Shown: positions 26,271 to 35,611, counted from the stretch's first letter. The stretch: 64,000 nt of DNA from Psychrobacter lutiphocae DSM 21542 (GCF_000382145.1 NZ_KB907624.1:63752-127751); one strand, 5' to 3'. The notes: a model not told the origin generated them from the letters alone. Numbers and translations are program-made.

Positions 26271-26416
26271 TTAGCCATTCCCGCTTTCGCTACTATCTAC
26301 TTATCGATACGAGGCATTGGCTAAGAGTTGACGAGTCGCTTACTTCGTGCGCCGCGCCAAATCAAGCCACTGCAACTCGTCTCGCTAAGCAGTATATCCG
26401 CTACAATCGGGGCTAA
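26271..26416. repeat. 146-bp dispersed element, copy 1 (pair with 31382-31527)
   Basis: Aligns without length change to 31382-31527. Shared blocks include GCTACTATCT, CTTACTTCGTG, CTGCAAC and CAGTATATCCGCT. It is bounded by TTAGCC and GGCTAA, so the ends are inverted. It lies between the metallophosphoesterase gene and hrpA and has no credible coding frame. Confidence 0.8.
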
Positions 26417-26597
26417 GCATTTGCCACATGACTTATATTATATGACCTCCAGCGACAAAATCATGTATACATAACAGACGTAAAGTCAACGATAAGCCTT
26501 GATGATGCACTCTTACAGGATATCCAGTCGCCATACATTTGATATCAAATATTGAAAATTATCCAAATTTAAAAGGTAAGCCCTAACGCAATAAATT

Positions 26598-26673
26598 AAA
26601 CGCAGCAATTAGTAGGTTTAATGAGCTTGACCGGGTTTTAAATGGATAGGTTGTTTTATAGAAAAGGTATAAA
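26598..26673. repeat. Short dispersed repeat, copy 1 (pair with 35524-35590)
   Basis: Shares AGTAGGTTTA, GATAGGTTGTTTT and AGAAAAGGTAT, in order, with 35524-35590; this copy has about 10 extra bases in the middle. Its origin is unknown. The remaining part of the 26241-26776 spacer shows nothing else recognisable. Confidence 0.6.
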
Positions 26674-26776
26674 TTCTACGTCAGCTCGATGAATATATCC
26701 TTCATAATCCTTGATTTATCGCCTTATCACCCTCATCAACAAACAAAACCTCCTTTATAATAAATAGCCTAAGCCA

Positions 26777-29700
26777 ATGCCAGAAAATAATTCATCAAGC
26801 CTATCTTCAAGTAATCCTCATTCAAATACAAAACCTTCAAACCATACCAATGATAACGCTTTTATGACATCTGAAACTTCTGCCTTAATTATGCAACCCA
26901 ATAAGCAACAAGACGACCGACAGCATGAGCTACCTGTACTTGCCAAAGATCGGCATTTTTTAAGCCGTTTGCAACGTGAAATCACCCGTCCCAACAAAAA
27001 CACACCGCCAAAAGTGCTGGCAGAAAAACAAGCCAAGTTTGAACAAATCAAACAGCGCTCACAGCAAGCGGTGCAAGAACGTATCGACAGTATTCCGCTA
27101 AAAATGGCGGAGCGCCTTAACGATGAGTTGCCTGTCAGTAAGCGTGCCGAAGACATTGTACAAGCTATTAAAGAGCATCAAGTCATCATTGTGGCAGGCG
27201 AAACAGGATCAGGTAAAACCACACAACTGCCCAAACTGGCTATGATGGCAGGGCGAGGGATAACAGGGCAAATAGGACATACGCAGCCAAGACGGCTTGC
27301 CGCCAGAAGTGTTGCAAACCGTATTGCCGAAGAGCTAGGCGAGCAACTTGGTGATACCATCAGCTTTAAGATTCGCTTTAATGAGCAGGGCAGTGCAAAA
27401 TCCATCGTCAAACTGATGACCGATGGTATCTTACTTGCCGAATTGGGGCATGACAGGTTTTTAAACCGTTATGACACCATTATCATTGATGAAGCACACG
27501 AGCGTAGTCTAAATATTGACTTTATTATGGGCTATTTAAAGCAGCTATTGCCTAAGCGTCCTGATTTAAAAGTGATTATTACCTCAGCTACTTTAGATAC
27601 TCAGCGTTTTAGTGAATATTTTGCCCACTATGATAAGCGTAAAAAGCGGATGATACCAGCGCCAGTTATTAATGTGGAAGGTCGTGGCTATCCGGTAGAG
27701 GTACGTTATCGTCCGCTCACCGACACGCCTGTGGGCAGCTCAGACGATGACAGTTATGATGATTTTGAAGACAATCTGCCACGAGCGGTTGTCGCAGCAG
27801 TTGAAGAGTGTTTTGATGATGCTGTCAAAAAAGGGCATCCTGAGCATGCCGATATTCTAATTTTTGCGGCAACCGAAGCGGAAATCCGAGAGATGCAAGA
27901 GGTCTTGATTCAACATGGACCTCGCCATACCGAAATATTGCCGTTATTTGCCCGTCAAACGTATGCCGAGCAACAGCGCATTTTTAAACCCTCAGGGCGT
28001 GGAAGGCGTATTGTTATCGCTACTAACGTCGCTGAAACAGCGTTAACGGTACCAGGTACTCGCTATGTGATTGACTTGGGGTTTGCCCGTATTTCACGTT
28101 ATTCCTATCGCTCTCGGGTACAGCGACTTCCTATTGAAGCCATTTCACAAGCAGCTGCTAACCAACGCAAAGGTCGCTGTGGCCGTGTTGCTCCTGGGGT
28201 GTGTATCCGTCTATATAGTGAGGAGGATTTTGCCAGCCGTCCAGAATATACCGAGCCTGAAATCTTACGCACCAACCTAGCGTCTGTTATTTTACAAATG
28301 GCGAACTTGCGTCTGGGTGCTGTCGAAGATTTTGATTTTATTGAGCCGCCCGATAGCCGCTTGGTCAAAGATGGTCGCAAGCTGCTAGATGAGCTAGGTG
28401 CACTTGAGCCCAAACGTCCTGACAGCAAAAAGCCACTAGCAAAGCAGACACTCAATGATGTCAAACTAACCCGTGTTGGTCAGAAAATGGCACGCATGCC
28501 AATAGATCCAAGGCTGGCACGTATGTTGGTTGCCGGCAGTGATTTTGATTGTATGCTGGAGATGCTGATTATCGTAGCAGCATTGGCGGTACAAGACCCA
28601 CGTGAGCGTCCAGCAGAAAAGCGGGCACAGGCCGATCAAAAGCATGCGTTATTCCGTCAGCCAGACTCCGACTTTTTGTTTTATTTAAGCCTGTGGCAAG
28701 CCTTGTATGCCAATGGCAACAATAAATTAAGCAACAGTCAGCGCCGCAGTTTTGCCAAAAAGCATTACTTAAGCTTCCCACGCTTGCGTGAATGGGAGCG
28801 TACTTATCATCAGCTTGAGCAAATGGTTACGGACTTAAAGTTGCTCACTGATTCGGGTACAGCAAAAAAAGATATGCCACAAAGCCTATCACAACAACCA
28901 GCGTTAACCAGAGCAACGCAAGATAAATTGGTAAAAAGTAAGTCAGCCAAAGGCAAACCAGCTAAAGCTAAAGAAAAAGGGATTGCTAATAAAGTTACCG
29001 CCAACCAAGTTGCACCAGCCCTAATTGCTGAAGCTGGTGAGGTTGATGATGAGATACGTGCAGTGAAATATGCCAATTTGCACCGTGCCTTGTTAACCGG
29101 CCTGCTGTCTGTCATTGCACACAAAACAGATCAGCGTGGTGAATATTTGGCTGCCCGTCAGCAAAAAACCAAAATCTTCCCAGCCAGTACCGTCTACAAA
29201 CAAGCGCCGGCTTGGGTGATGGCGTTTGAGATTGTCGAAACTTCGCAAGTCTTTATGCGTACGGTGGCCAAGATTGAGCCAGAATGGATCGTGTCGGCTG
29301 CGGGTAACTTGCTCAAATATCACTACTTTGAACCGCATTGGTCGAAGAAAACTGGGCGAGTGCGTGCCTATGCACAGATTAGCCTATTTGGGCTTATTGT
29401 GGTCGCCAAACAGTTGACCAACTATGAGCAAATCAACTTAGAAGAATCTCGTGAAATCTTTATCCGTGACGGATTGGTAACCGGTAACTTTGGCCGACAA
29501 GCACCATTTTTACAGCACAACATGGATAAAATTGCTGATGTAGAACGCATTGAAGACAAATTGCGTCGTCGAGACTTACTGGTTGATGAAGAGGCCTTAT
29601 ATCAGTTTTATGAGCGCAAAATACCAGCGCACATTGCCAGCCGTAAAGCCTTTGAAGACTGGCGAGCAGAAGTCGAAAAAGAAGATGCAAAGTTCTTATT

Positions 29701-31153
29701 TTTCACAGATGAAGATGTGCTGAAAGAAACTGCCCCGACCACGGGTGAGTTCCCAGAAGTATGGCAACTCGGTGATCTAAAGCTGCCGTTAAAATATGTT
29801 TTTGATCCAGCGTCTGAAGATGACGGGGTCACCATTCGTGTGCCATTAGCTGCACTCCCTCAGCTTGATGCTATTGAGCTATTATGGGGGGTGCCAGGGT
29901 GGCGATATGAATTAGTATTACAACTACTGAAGTCGTTACCAAAAGAGATTAGACGTAAGATTGTACCGATTCCAGATACGGCCGACAGCCTGTATGATGA
30001 GCTACAAAAAAACCATCAAGTCGGGCTGCTCAATCAATTGTGCCAAGCCTTGCAACGTCGTGGCGTGGTCGGAGTCAAACCAGATGACTTCAATCCGTCT
30101 GCAATAGACCGTTATTTGCAGCCACAAATTTGTGTTGTCGATGACAAAAAGCAGATTATTGAAAAAGGGCGTGATTTAAAAGCATTACAACTACGTCATG
30201 CTAGTGAAACAAGTCAAGCTATATCTTCTGAAACAGATGCCCAAGGTGTTCATACGCACTTTCCAGAGCATTATAAATTCAGCCAAAATCGTCATAGCGC
30301 TGGCGTGGTTATGAAAGAATTTTCTGCCTTGGTTGCCGATGAGGCAGGCGAAGCTGTGACCATTTATCAATTTACCGATGTTACCGCTGCCTTAAATACA
30401 CATCGTAAAGGGGTGTTGACCCTTATCAAGTTACAGCTAGGCGCCAAACAAAAACAGCTCACCAGCCAAATTGACAAAACCTTTAAGCTAGCATTTGCCC
30501 CACTTGGCGACATGGAAAAACTAAAAACCATTGTTGTCGATGCCACCCTAGATGCAGCTTTAGAAGCCCATGCACCTCGCTATAAAGACCATGATGACAT
30601 CATACCCGACAATGCCGATGAGGCAGCCTACCAGCTTGCTGAACAGTTGCCATTAGACGACATTGAGTTTGAGCAAACAGCAAAAGCAGTATTAGGTCAA
30701 TTCTTATTAGAAGGTCAAACAGTTTTAAAGCTTTTAAAAGAAGTGTATTCCCGTTGGCAGCGCATTCGCCGCAGTCTCTTGATGCTGGATCGTGAGATAT
30801 TTGGCGAGTCGATTGACGACATCGAAGATCAGCTCGATGACCTGCATTTGTCCGATTTTGTTTATCGTATGAACTATGAACATTGGCAACAGTATCCTCG
30901 CTATCTTGAAGCCCTTGAGGTTCGTATTGAGCGTCTTGAGCACAATCTTGATGGCGACCTTGATGCGGTATATGAGCTTGATGTGCATATGGAGCGCCTC
31001 GCTGGACGTGCCGATGACGAGGCTATTAGTGAGTATCGCTGGCTGGTTGAAGAGTTTCGAATTCAGCTATTTGCACAGCCGATGAAGACCCGTCAAGCCG
31101 TATCTCAAAAGCGTTTAGAGCGGATGTGGGCAAAAGTCACCGCTCGTAAATAA
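26777..31153 (+). CDS. hrpA: ATP-dependent RNA helicase HrpA
   Basis: 1458 residues, longer than E. coli HrpA (1300). DEAH-box helicase acting on RNA and implicated in ribosome rescue and mRNA processing. Motifs: GETGSGKTTQ (Walker A), DEAHERS, ITSATLDTQ and QRKGRCGRV. The C-terminal third matches DUF3418 of HrpA. Two additions explain the extra length: a Ser/Asn-rich N-terminal tail of about 50 residues, and a Lys/Ala/Gln-rich stretch of about 70 residues near position 690-760 (including KSKSAKGKPAKAKEKG). Start at ATG 26777. Confidence 0.96.
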   Translation: MPENNSSSLSSSNPHSNTKPSNHTNDNAFMTSETSALIMQPNKQQDDRQHELPVLAKDRHFLSRLQREITRPNKNTPPKVLAEKQAKFEQIKQRSQQAVQERIDSIPLKMAERLNDELPVSKRAEDIVQAIKEHQVIIVAGETGSGKTTQLPKLAMMAGRGITGQIGHTQPRRLAARSVANRIAEELGEQLGDTISFKIRFNEQGSAKSIVKLMTDGILLAELGHDRFLNRYDTIIIDEAHERSLNIDFIMGYLKQLLPKRPDLKVIITSATLDTQRFSEYFAHYDKRKKRMIPAPVINVEGRGYPVEVRYRPLTDTPVGSSDDDSYDDFEDNLPRAVVAAVEECFDDAVKKGHPEHADILIFAATEAEIREMQEVLIQHGPRHTEILPLFARQTYAEQQRIFKPSGRGRRIVIATNVAETALTVPGTRYVIDLGFARISRYSYRSRVQRLPIEAISQAAANQRKGRCGRVAPGVCIRLYSEEDFASRPEYTEPEILRTNLASVILQMANLRLGAVEDFDFIEPPDSRLVKDGRKLLDELGALEPKRPDSKKPLAKQTLNDVKLTRVGQKMARMPIDPRLARMLVAGSDFDCMLEMLIIVAALAVQDPRERPAEKRAQADQKHALFRQPDSDFLFYLSLWQALYANGNNKLSNSQRRSFAKKHYLSFPRLREWERTYHQLEQMVTDLKLLTDSGTAKKDMPQSLSQQPALTRATQDKLVKSKSAKGKPAKAKEKGIANKVTANQVAPALIAEAGEVDDEIRAVKYANLHRALLTGLLSVIAHKTDQRGEYLAARQQKTKIFPASTVYKQAPAWVMAFEIVETSQVFMRTVAKIEPEWIVSAAGNLLKYHYFEPHWSKKTGRVRAYAQISLFGLIVVAKQLTNYEQINLEESREIFIRDGLVTGNFGRQAPFLQHNMDKIADVERIEDKLRRRDLLVDEEALYQFYERKIPAHIASRKAFEDWRAEVEKEDAKFLFFTDEDVLKETAPTTGEFPEVWQLGDLKLPLKYVFDPASEDDGVTIRVPLAALPQLDAIELLWGVPGWRYELVLQLLKSLPKEIRRKIVPIPDTADSLYDELQKNHQVGLLNQLCQALQRRGVVGVKPDDFNPSAIDRYLQPQICVVDDKKQIIEKGRDLKALQLRHASETSQAISSETDAQGVHTHFPEHYKFSQNRHSAGVVMKEFSALVADEAGEAVTIYQFTDVTAALNTHRKGVLTLIKLQLGAKQKQLTSQIDKTFKLAFAPLGDMEKLKTIVVDATLDAALEAHAPRYKDHDDIIPDNADEAAYQLAEQLPLDDIEFEQTAKAVLGQFLLEGQTVLKLLKEVYSRWQRIRRSLLMLDREIFGESIDDIEDQLDDLHLSDFVYRMNYEHWQQYPRYLEALEVRIERLEHNLDGDLDAVYELDVHMERLAGRADDEAISEYRWLVEEFRIQLFAQPMKTRQAVSQKRLERMWAKVTARK

Positions 31154-31173
31154 TCCTCTTTGTTGACTCAGTG

Positions 31174-31368
31174 ATAAAGTTGGTTGACATAAAGTTGGTT
31201 GACATAAAGTTGGTTGACATAAAGTTGGTTGACATAAAGTAGGTTGGCATAAAGTTGGTTGGCATAAAGTTGGTTGGCATAAAGTTGGTTGGCATAAAGT
31301 AGGTTGGCATAAAGTGGGTTGGCATAAAGTGGGTTGGCATAAAGTGGGTTGGCATAAAGTGGGTTGGC
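31174..31368. repeat. 15-bp minisatellite, 13 copies
   Basis: Exactly 13 units of 15 bp, with consensus ATAAAGTTGGTTGGC, starting 20 bp after the hrpA stop. Units are ordered in blocks: four ending TTGGTTGAC, one TAGGTTGGC, three TTGGTTGGC, one TAGGTTGGC, then four TGGGTTGGC. There are no spacers, so it is not a CRISPR array. Open frames across it on either strand are by-products of the period being a multiple of three. Confidence 0.97.
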
Positions 31369-31381
31369 GTTTAATTATTTG

Positions 31382-31527
31382 GAGCCAATCTCGCTTTGCG
31401 CTACTATCTGTCCGTCATGACACGGCAGTTGCTAAGCGATGTGCTGTCTCTTACTTCGTGAGCCAGCGCATCGCAAGCGCCTGCAACGTGTCCTGCCAGC
31501 CAGTATATCCGCTTCAATCGAGGCTAA
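31382..31527. repeat. 146-bp dispersed element, copy 2 (pair with 26271-26416)
   Basis: Same length and block order as 26271-26416. It follows the minisatellite directly. GC content is higher than in surrounding spacers. Confidence 0.8.
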
Positions 31528-31573
31528 ACCGCATCCCACGACCACATTCAAAGCTTTTGCAGGATATCGTATG

Positions 31574-31620
31574 TAGGCTGGCATCGGGTTTGCTCGGTCT
31601 CGTCCCTCGACACCAACCTA
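31574..31620. repeat. Hairpin-forming repeat
   Basis: Imperfect inverted repeat TAGGCTGGCATCG / CGACACCAACCTA with a 21-nt centre containing CTCGGTCTCGTCC. A worn relative appears on the opposite strand near 43055-43075 (CCGAGGGACGAGG). The segment 31621-31770 between this and the next gene has no recognised feature. Confidence 0.6.
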
Positions 31621-31780
31621 CAAAGCGCACAAGGCACTGCTCCCTTCCTTTTCCTTTAGCCAAGCACAGCTTGACTCTTGCGAAGCTAAAAAGTTATCCC
31701 AGAGCTTTTTTCAACGCTTCTCAGGGTCGGGGATGGATTTGTTTTTTAACATTGCTCATATTAAATTAAGGATGAATAAC

Positions 31781-32725
31781 GTGCCAATATTCAATATTTC
31801 AGGTAATAAACTGGTTGCTGTGGAACAAACCAATTTTGACTATGAAAAACAGCTACAATCGTTGATTGAAAACAACCTTGAAACAGTATTTAACTGTCGG
31901 TTTGTGGCGACAGAGTTTTCAACAGGCACGTTGCATGCGGGTAGAATTGATACCTTAGCCTTATCTGAAGAAGATAATCCGGTTATTATTGAATATAAAA
32001 AAGTTGAGTCATCAGAGCTGATTAACCAAAGTCTTTTTTATTTGCACTGGATTCAAGATCATAAAGGAGATTTTGAAATAGCGGTGCAAAAGCAACTGGG
32101 TAAGTCAGTAAAAGTAGATTGGTCTGATGTCAGAGTGATATGTATTGCGCCTAATTATAAAAAGTATGATATGCATGCGGTACAAGTTATGGGTGCAAAT
32201 ATAGAGCTATGGAAGTACCGTCTGTTTTCGAATGATTCCATTTACTTTGAAGAGGTCTTCCATAACGCTAAGGCAGTAAGTAGCACAAATATCAATCCAG
32301 CAAATAAGTTAAAAAATCCAGTGATGGTAGAGGCTGGTAAAAAGGCGGCAATCACACGTGCGACAGTGACTTATACTTATGAAGAGCGATTAGAAGGTAA
32401 GAGTCAGAAGATTATTGATTTATCAAATAATATACGTGAGTTTATCTTAGGTTTAGATGAATCCATTGAAGAGTCACCTAAAAAATACTATGTGGCCTAT
32501 AAGGTTTCGCAAAATATTGTTTGTATGGAAATTTTAAGCCGAAACATCAAGCTATTTTTAAAGTTTAACCCATCTGATATAGCTAAAGACACGCCGAATT
32601 TTAGAGATGTATCAGAGATAGGGCATTATGGTACAGGTGATGTTGAGTTCACCATAACCTCTGATGAGGATTTTGAATCCGTCAAACAATATATTATTAA
32701 GGCTTATAATAAAATTGGCGGATAA
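31781..32725 (+). CDS. PDDEXK-type nuclease with C-terminal DUF5655
   Basis: 314 residues from GTG 31781, which has AAGGA 8 nt upstream; an in-frame ATG at 31772 lacks room for a ribosome site. The N-terminal half has restriction-nuclease-fold marks: LIENNLETVF, GRIDTLAL with the metal aspartate, and VIIEYKKVE with the E-x-K pair. The C-terminal part (NIKLFLKF, then DVSEIGHYGTGDVEFTI) matches DUF5655. The family is found beside defence and repair genes, but its substrate is unknown. It overlaps the next gene by TAATG, so the two are translationally coupled. Confidence 0.8.
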   Translation: MPIFNISGNKLVAVEQTNFDYEKQLQSLIENNLETVFNCRFVATEFSTGTLHAGRIDTLALSEEDNPVIIEYKKVESSELINQSLFYLHWIQDHKGDFEIAVQKQLGKSVKVDWSDVRVICIAPNYKKYDMHAVQVMGANIELWKYRLFSNDSIYFEEVFHNAKAVSSTNINPANKLKNPVMVEAGKKAAITRATVTYTYEERLEGKSQKIIDLSNNIREFILGLDESIEESPKKYYVAYKVSQNIVCMEILSRNIKLFLKFNPSDIAKDTPNFRDVSEIGHYGTGDVEFTITSDEDFESVKQYIIKAYNKIGG

Positions 32726-33678
32726 TGACCTTTACTAAAACTCATTCGATACATGAAAAGCCCATGCACCCACACGACACTTCAATTCAGCTTGCCCATG
32801 ACATCCGCCAGTATTTACAGGTCCATCAGCTAAGCGATGGCTTACCAGCGATTAGCTATGAGATACTGGCGTTGCAGCTGTTAGACAGCATTAAGCAAGA
32901 GCAGCAGATTGAGGCTTTATTTAATCAGCCACTGTCGCAAACTTGTTGTGATCCAAAATCACCAGACTTTGATCCGATTAAAGCCATTGTACGTATAAAA
33001 GATATAGATTATGACGAGGCGTGCTGGCTGAGTTTTTTGCTGATATATACCAATGACAGCGCAGAGAGTGATTGGGCGTTTATGCGTTTGCTTTATAATG
33101 GTATTGGCTTAACAGCGCCAAGGCTAACATGGCAATTTATAACCGAGCAGACCTTATCGTTACAAGATAGTTTGCAGCAGCTTGCCAAGGCATTAGCCGC
33201 CCATGATCCAAAGCCTAAGTTTGGCCATCACCGAGCTTATGAGTCTTTGGCGCAGTTGCCAGCTGTATTTCACAGTTATATTGCTTTTATCACTGAGCAG
33301 GGCGGACATAAAGCCTTATTTAAACCACATAAAACACTTAAACCAAACAAAAAGGTTATAGCTAAGCAAGCCTACTTTCAGACTCTATATTCGCTAATCC
33401 GAAACATCTATCGCTTTGGTCGGTTGTCGACTTTTGAGTATTTATGTTTAGTTGGCAAGATGGGATTGGCAGATGTGGCGCCAGACAGTTGTTATATTGC
33501 AGAGGCAAGTGGTCCCAAGCGTGGTGCTAAGCTGTTGTTTGGTATGTTAACCAATGAGCAGCTGGATAATCACGCTGTGGGTTTGGCAGATTATCTTGAT
33601 GTGGGCTACCAGCAAATGGAAGCGGCCATTTGTCATTGGCAAAAGTCGCCGCAGCGATATATTAAAATGCCTCATTAA
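32725..33678 (+). CDS. Protein resembling alpha-glutamyl/putrescinyl-thymine pyrophosphorylase (clade 3)
   Basis: 317 residues. The C-terminal half carries IYRFGRLSTFEYLCLVGKMGL, then CYIAEASGPKRGAKLLFG, a pattern I associate with the aGPT-Pplase family. These proteins were predicted by comparative genomics to act on hypermodified thymine in phage DNA and have a helix-hairpin-helix glycosylase-like core. The N-terminal half is helical and rich in Leu and Gln. An ATG at 32764 is an alternative start. Coupled to the nuclease gene upstream. The family call is from memory of the motif and needs a profile search. Confidence 0.45.
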   Translation: MTFTKTHSIHEKPMHPHDTSIQLAHDIRQYLQVHQLSDGLPAISYEILALQLLDSIKQEQQIEALFNQPLSQTCCDPKSPDFDPIKAIVRIKDIDYDEACWLSFLLIYTNDSAESDWAFMRLLYNGIGLTAPRLTWQFITEQTLSLQDSLQQLAKALAAHDPKPKFGHHRAYESLAQLPAVFHSYIAFITEQGGHKALFKPHKTLKPNKKVIAKQAYFQTLYSLIRNIYRFGRLSTFEYLCLVGKMGLADVAPDSCYIAEASGPKRGAKLLFGMLTNEQLDNHAVGLADYLDVGYQQMEAAICHWQKSPQRYIKMPH

Positions 33679-33701
33679 CTGCTAGAGTCAGCGAATTAAC
33701 T

Positions 33702-33808
33702 TATAGTCAGTGAAATACTAAACGGTTATGGTGTCAACCTCGCTAAGCCTACCTTTGTAATACTTGCGCTCGGTTGCCTTGTCACCATTTTAGATTTCTT
33801 TGGTTATA
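33702..33808. mobile_element. MITE-like element B, copy 1 (pair with 42631-42726)
   Basis: 107 bp with imperfect terminal inverted repeats (TATAGTCAGTGAAAT / ATTTCTTTGGTTATA). The interior shares CTCGCTAAGCCTAC, TACTTGC and GGTTGCCTTGT with the copy at 42631. It has no coding capacity and starts 24 bp after the preceding gene. Confidence 0.7.
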
Positions 33809-33853
33809 GCTTAAAAGCTTAATTAGTTTAAGGACTTAAAGACTTAAAAGCAC

Positions 33854-33892
33854 AAAAGGATTACCCACAATTTAAACTGGGGTAATCCTTTT
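33854..33892. terminator. Terminator after the nuclease operon
   Basis: 13-bp stem AAAAGGATTACCC / GGGTAATCCTTTT with a 13-nt loop and T-rich tail. It could end transcription from either side. Confidence 0.8.
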
Positions 33893-33975
33893 TGCATGTC
33901 CTTTTTTTTGCTTTTTAGCTCTTCTAGTTTGATTCTTGTAGATGAGCAGCCTAATTGTTAGGCTTCAACTTTATT

Positions 33976-34140
33976 ATTTGCAAACTTGCTATTTGCAAAC
34001 TTGTTATTTCCAAACTTGCTATTTCCAAACTTGCTATTTCCAAACTTGCTATTTCCAAACTTGCTATTTCCAAACTTGTTATTTCCAAACTTGTTATTTC
34101 CAAACTTGTTATTTCCAAACTTGTTATTTCCAAACTTGTT
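33976..34140. repeat. 15-bp minisatellite, 11 copies
   Basis: Eleven units of 15 bp: one ATTTGCAAACTTGCT, one ATTTGCAAACTTGTT, four ATTTCCAAACTTGCT, five ATTTCCAAACTTGTT, then a degenerate twelfth unit at 34141. It lies directly after the stop codon of the minus-strand dehydrogenase gene. Four frames stay open across it only because of the 15-bp period. Confidence 0.97.
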
Positions 34141-34154
34141 ATTTGCAAAATTTA

Positions 34155-35231
34155 TCACTTGCAAGTTCGTGACTTCCAAATCACCGACGCATCAATGCTA
34201 TCAAGGCTGTCACGACCAGTGAGACGCATTGCCATTTCAAACTCATGTTGTAGTATGTGTAGCGCTTTAGTGACACCTTCAGCACCAGCTGCGCCTAAGG
34301 CATGAGCGATGGGTTTGCCTAATAGCACCGCATCAGCGCCTAGCGCTAAGGCTTTTAACACATCGGTGCCACGGCGAATGCCACCATCAAGCAACACAGG
34401 AATGCGTTGTTCTACCCGTTCGACTACTCTTGGCAAAGCCTCTATGGTTGGCGGCGCTGTGTCTAGCTTTCTGCCCCCATGATTGGAGACGATGATCCCT
34501 GCTGCGCCAATGTCGATGGCCCGTTGGGCATCTTCGCCACTGACGATGCCTTTGATTAATACCGGCAGCTTGGTATAGGCAATGAGCTCTTCCACCAGTT
34601 GCCAGCTTACTGGAACTGGTCTGCCGATTTTGTATGGCGTGACCAAGTCTGCTGGCAGGTTAAAGCCAATTTTTTGTTCTTTGTTGCGTACCGCAGAGGC
34701 GACAGAATCTAGGGTAATACAAATGGCACGACAATTATTCACTTCTGCTTGGCGGATGACGTCTTTGGCAAACTCTGTGTCTTGTTGGATATAGAGCTGA
34801 AACCAAATTGGCGTTGTAGCAACGTGTTGGATATCTTCTAAAGATGTTGTGGTAAATGAGCTAATGACACAGGCAGTATTGGCTTCACCTGCGCCTTTGA
34901 CTGTGGCCAGTTCGCCTTCTGGGTGCATGATTTTTTGGAAGGCAAAAGGATCGACCATGATGGGATAGTCTAGGGTGTCACCAAATAAGTTGACCTTGGT
35001 GTCAAGCTCGCCAGCTGGATTGAGCACTCTTGGATTTAAAAAGATATCATCAAAGGCGGTGTGATTTTTGTTAAAGGTAATCTCTTCGCCTGCACCAGTT
35101 GAGACATAAGCAAAGGCGCTTTGGCTCATGTGTTTTTTTGCCAGTACTTCAAAGTCAAATAAGTTGGTGACTTGTGATAAGTCATTGATGGGGTAGTTGT
35201 CGAGTTCGTGTTGGAGGCTGATGTTTTTCAT
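34155..35231 (-). CDS. FMN-dependent 2-hydroxy-acid dehydrogenase/oxidase
   Basis: 358 residues of the lactate oxidase/glycolate oxidase/L-lactate dehydrogenase family. The enzyme oxidises L-2-hydroxy acids, passing electrons to FMN. The catalytic histidine lies in IIVSNHGGRKLD, with FMN phosphate binding in LLDGGIRRGTDVLKALALGA and YIQQD earlier. The substrate-side loop reads KIGFNLP rather than the usual form, so the substrate is open; lactate is only the default guess. No lactate permease or regulator is adjacent. Confidence 0.88.
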   Translation of the reverse strand: MKNISLQHELDNYPINDLSQVTNLFDFEVLAKKHMSQSAFAYVSTGAGEEITFNKNHTAFDDIFLNPRVLNPAGELDTKVNLFGDTLDYPIMVDPFAFQKIMHPEGELATVKGAGEANTACVISSFTTTSLEDIQHVATTPIWFQLYIQQDTEFAKDVIRQAEVNNCRAICITLDSVASAVRNKEQKIGFNLPADLVTPYKIGRPVPVSWQLVEELIAYTKLPVLIKGIVSGEDAQRAIDIGAAGIIVSNHGGRKLDTAPPTIEALPRVVERVEQRIPVLLDGGIRRGTDVLKALALGADAVLLGKPIAHALGAAGAEGVTKALHILQHEFEMAMRLTGRDSLDSIDASVIWKSRTCK

Positions 35232-35523
35232 ACAACTATTCCTTTATTAAATTATGATTTTGTCTTTTAGGTCAGCTATTTAAGTCAGTTGTTTAAGTTA
35301 GGTGGTTGAGGTAAATTGTTTTATCGCCATTTGTTTATTACTATCTATATCGACTGCAAGGTGGGTCTGTCAATAATAGGTTAAACCAGCAGACAAAATG
35401 TAGCAATGTTGTATGAAGTTGTATAAAAAATACTGATTTATTAAAAATACGGTTTGTTGCTGGCTCATGAGCGAAGTGACTTATACCAAATCTGTAAATT
35501 AAGATATCGAGGAAAAAGAGTGC

Positions 35524-35590
35524 AAACGCCACAAGTAGTAGGTTTAGCGAGTTTGACAAAGATAGGTTGTTTTTCAGAAAAGGTATTATA
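35524..35590. repeat. Short dispersed repeat, copy 2 (pair with 26598-26673)
   Basis: Matches 26598-26673 in the blocks AGTAGGTTTA, GATAGGTTGTTTT and AGAAAAGGTAT. The rest of the 35232-35611 spacer shows nothing that I can name. Confidence 0.6.
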
Positions 35591-35611
35591 AAGGTTTAGA
35601 GAGGTTGAGTG

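Noticed and set aside
26818-30988. Many antisense and alternate-frame reading frames within hrpA
   Set aside because: All lie within the intact 1458-codon hrpA and show no independent domain.
31137-31769. Open frames over the 15-bp array on both strands, giving MPTHF- or GWHKV-type repeats
   Set aside because: The frames exist only because the period is a multiple of three. There is no ribosome site or non-repeat domain.
31174-34140. Tandem arrays as CRISPR candidates
   Set aside because: Units are directly adjacent with no spacers, and no cas gene is in the window.
33942-34305. Up to five overlapping repeat-protein frames at the second minisatellite
   Set aside because: Same artefact of a 15-bp unit without stop codons in several frames; one also overlaps the real dehydrogenase gene antisense.
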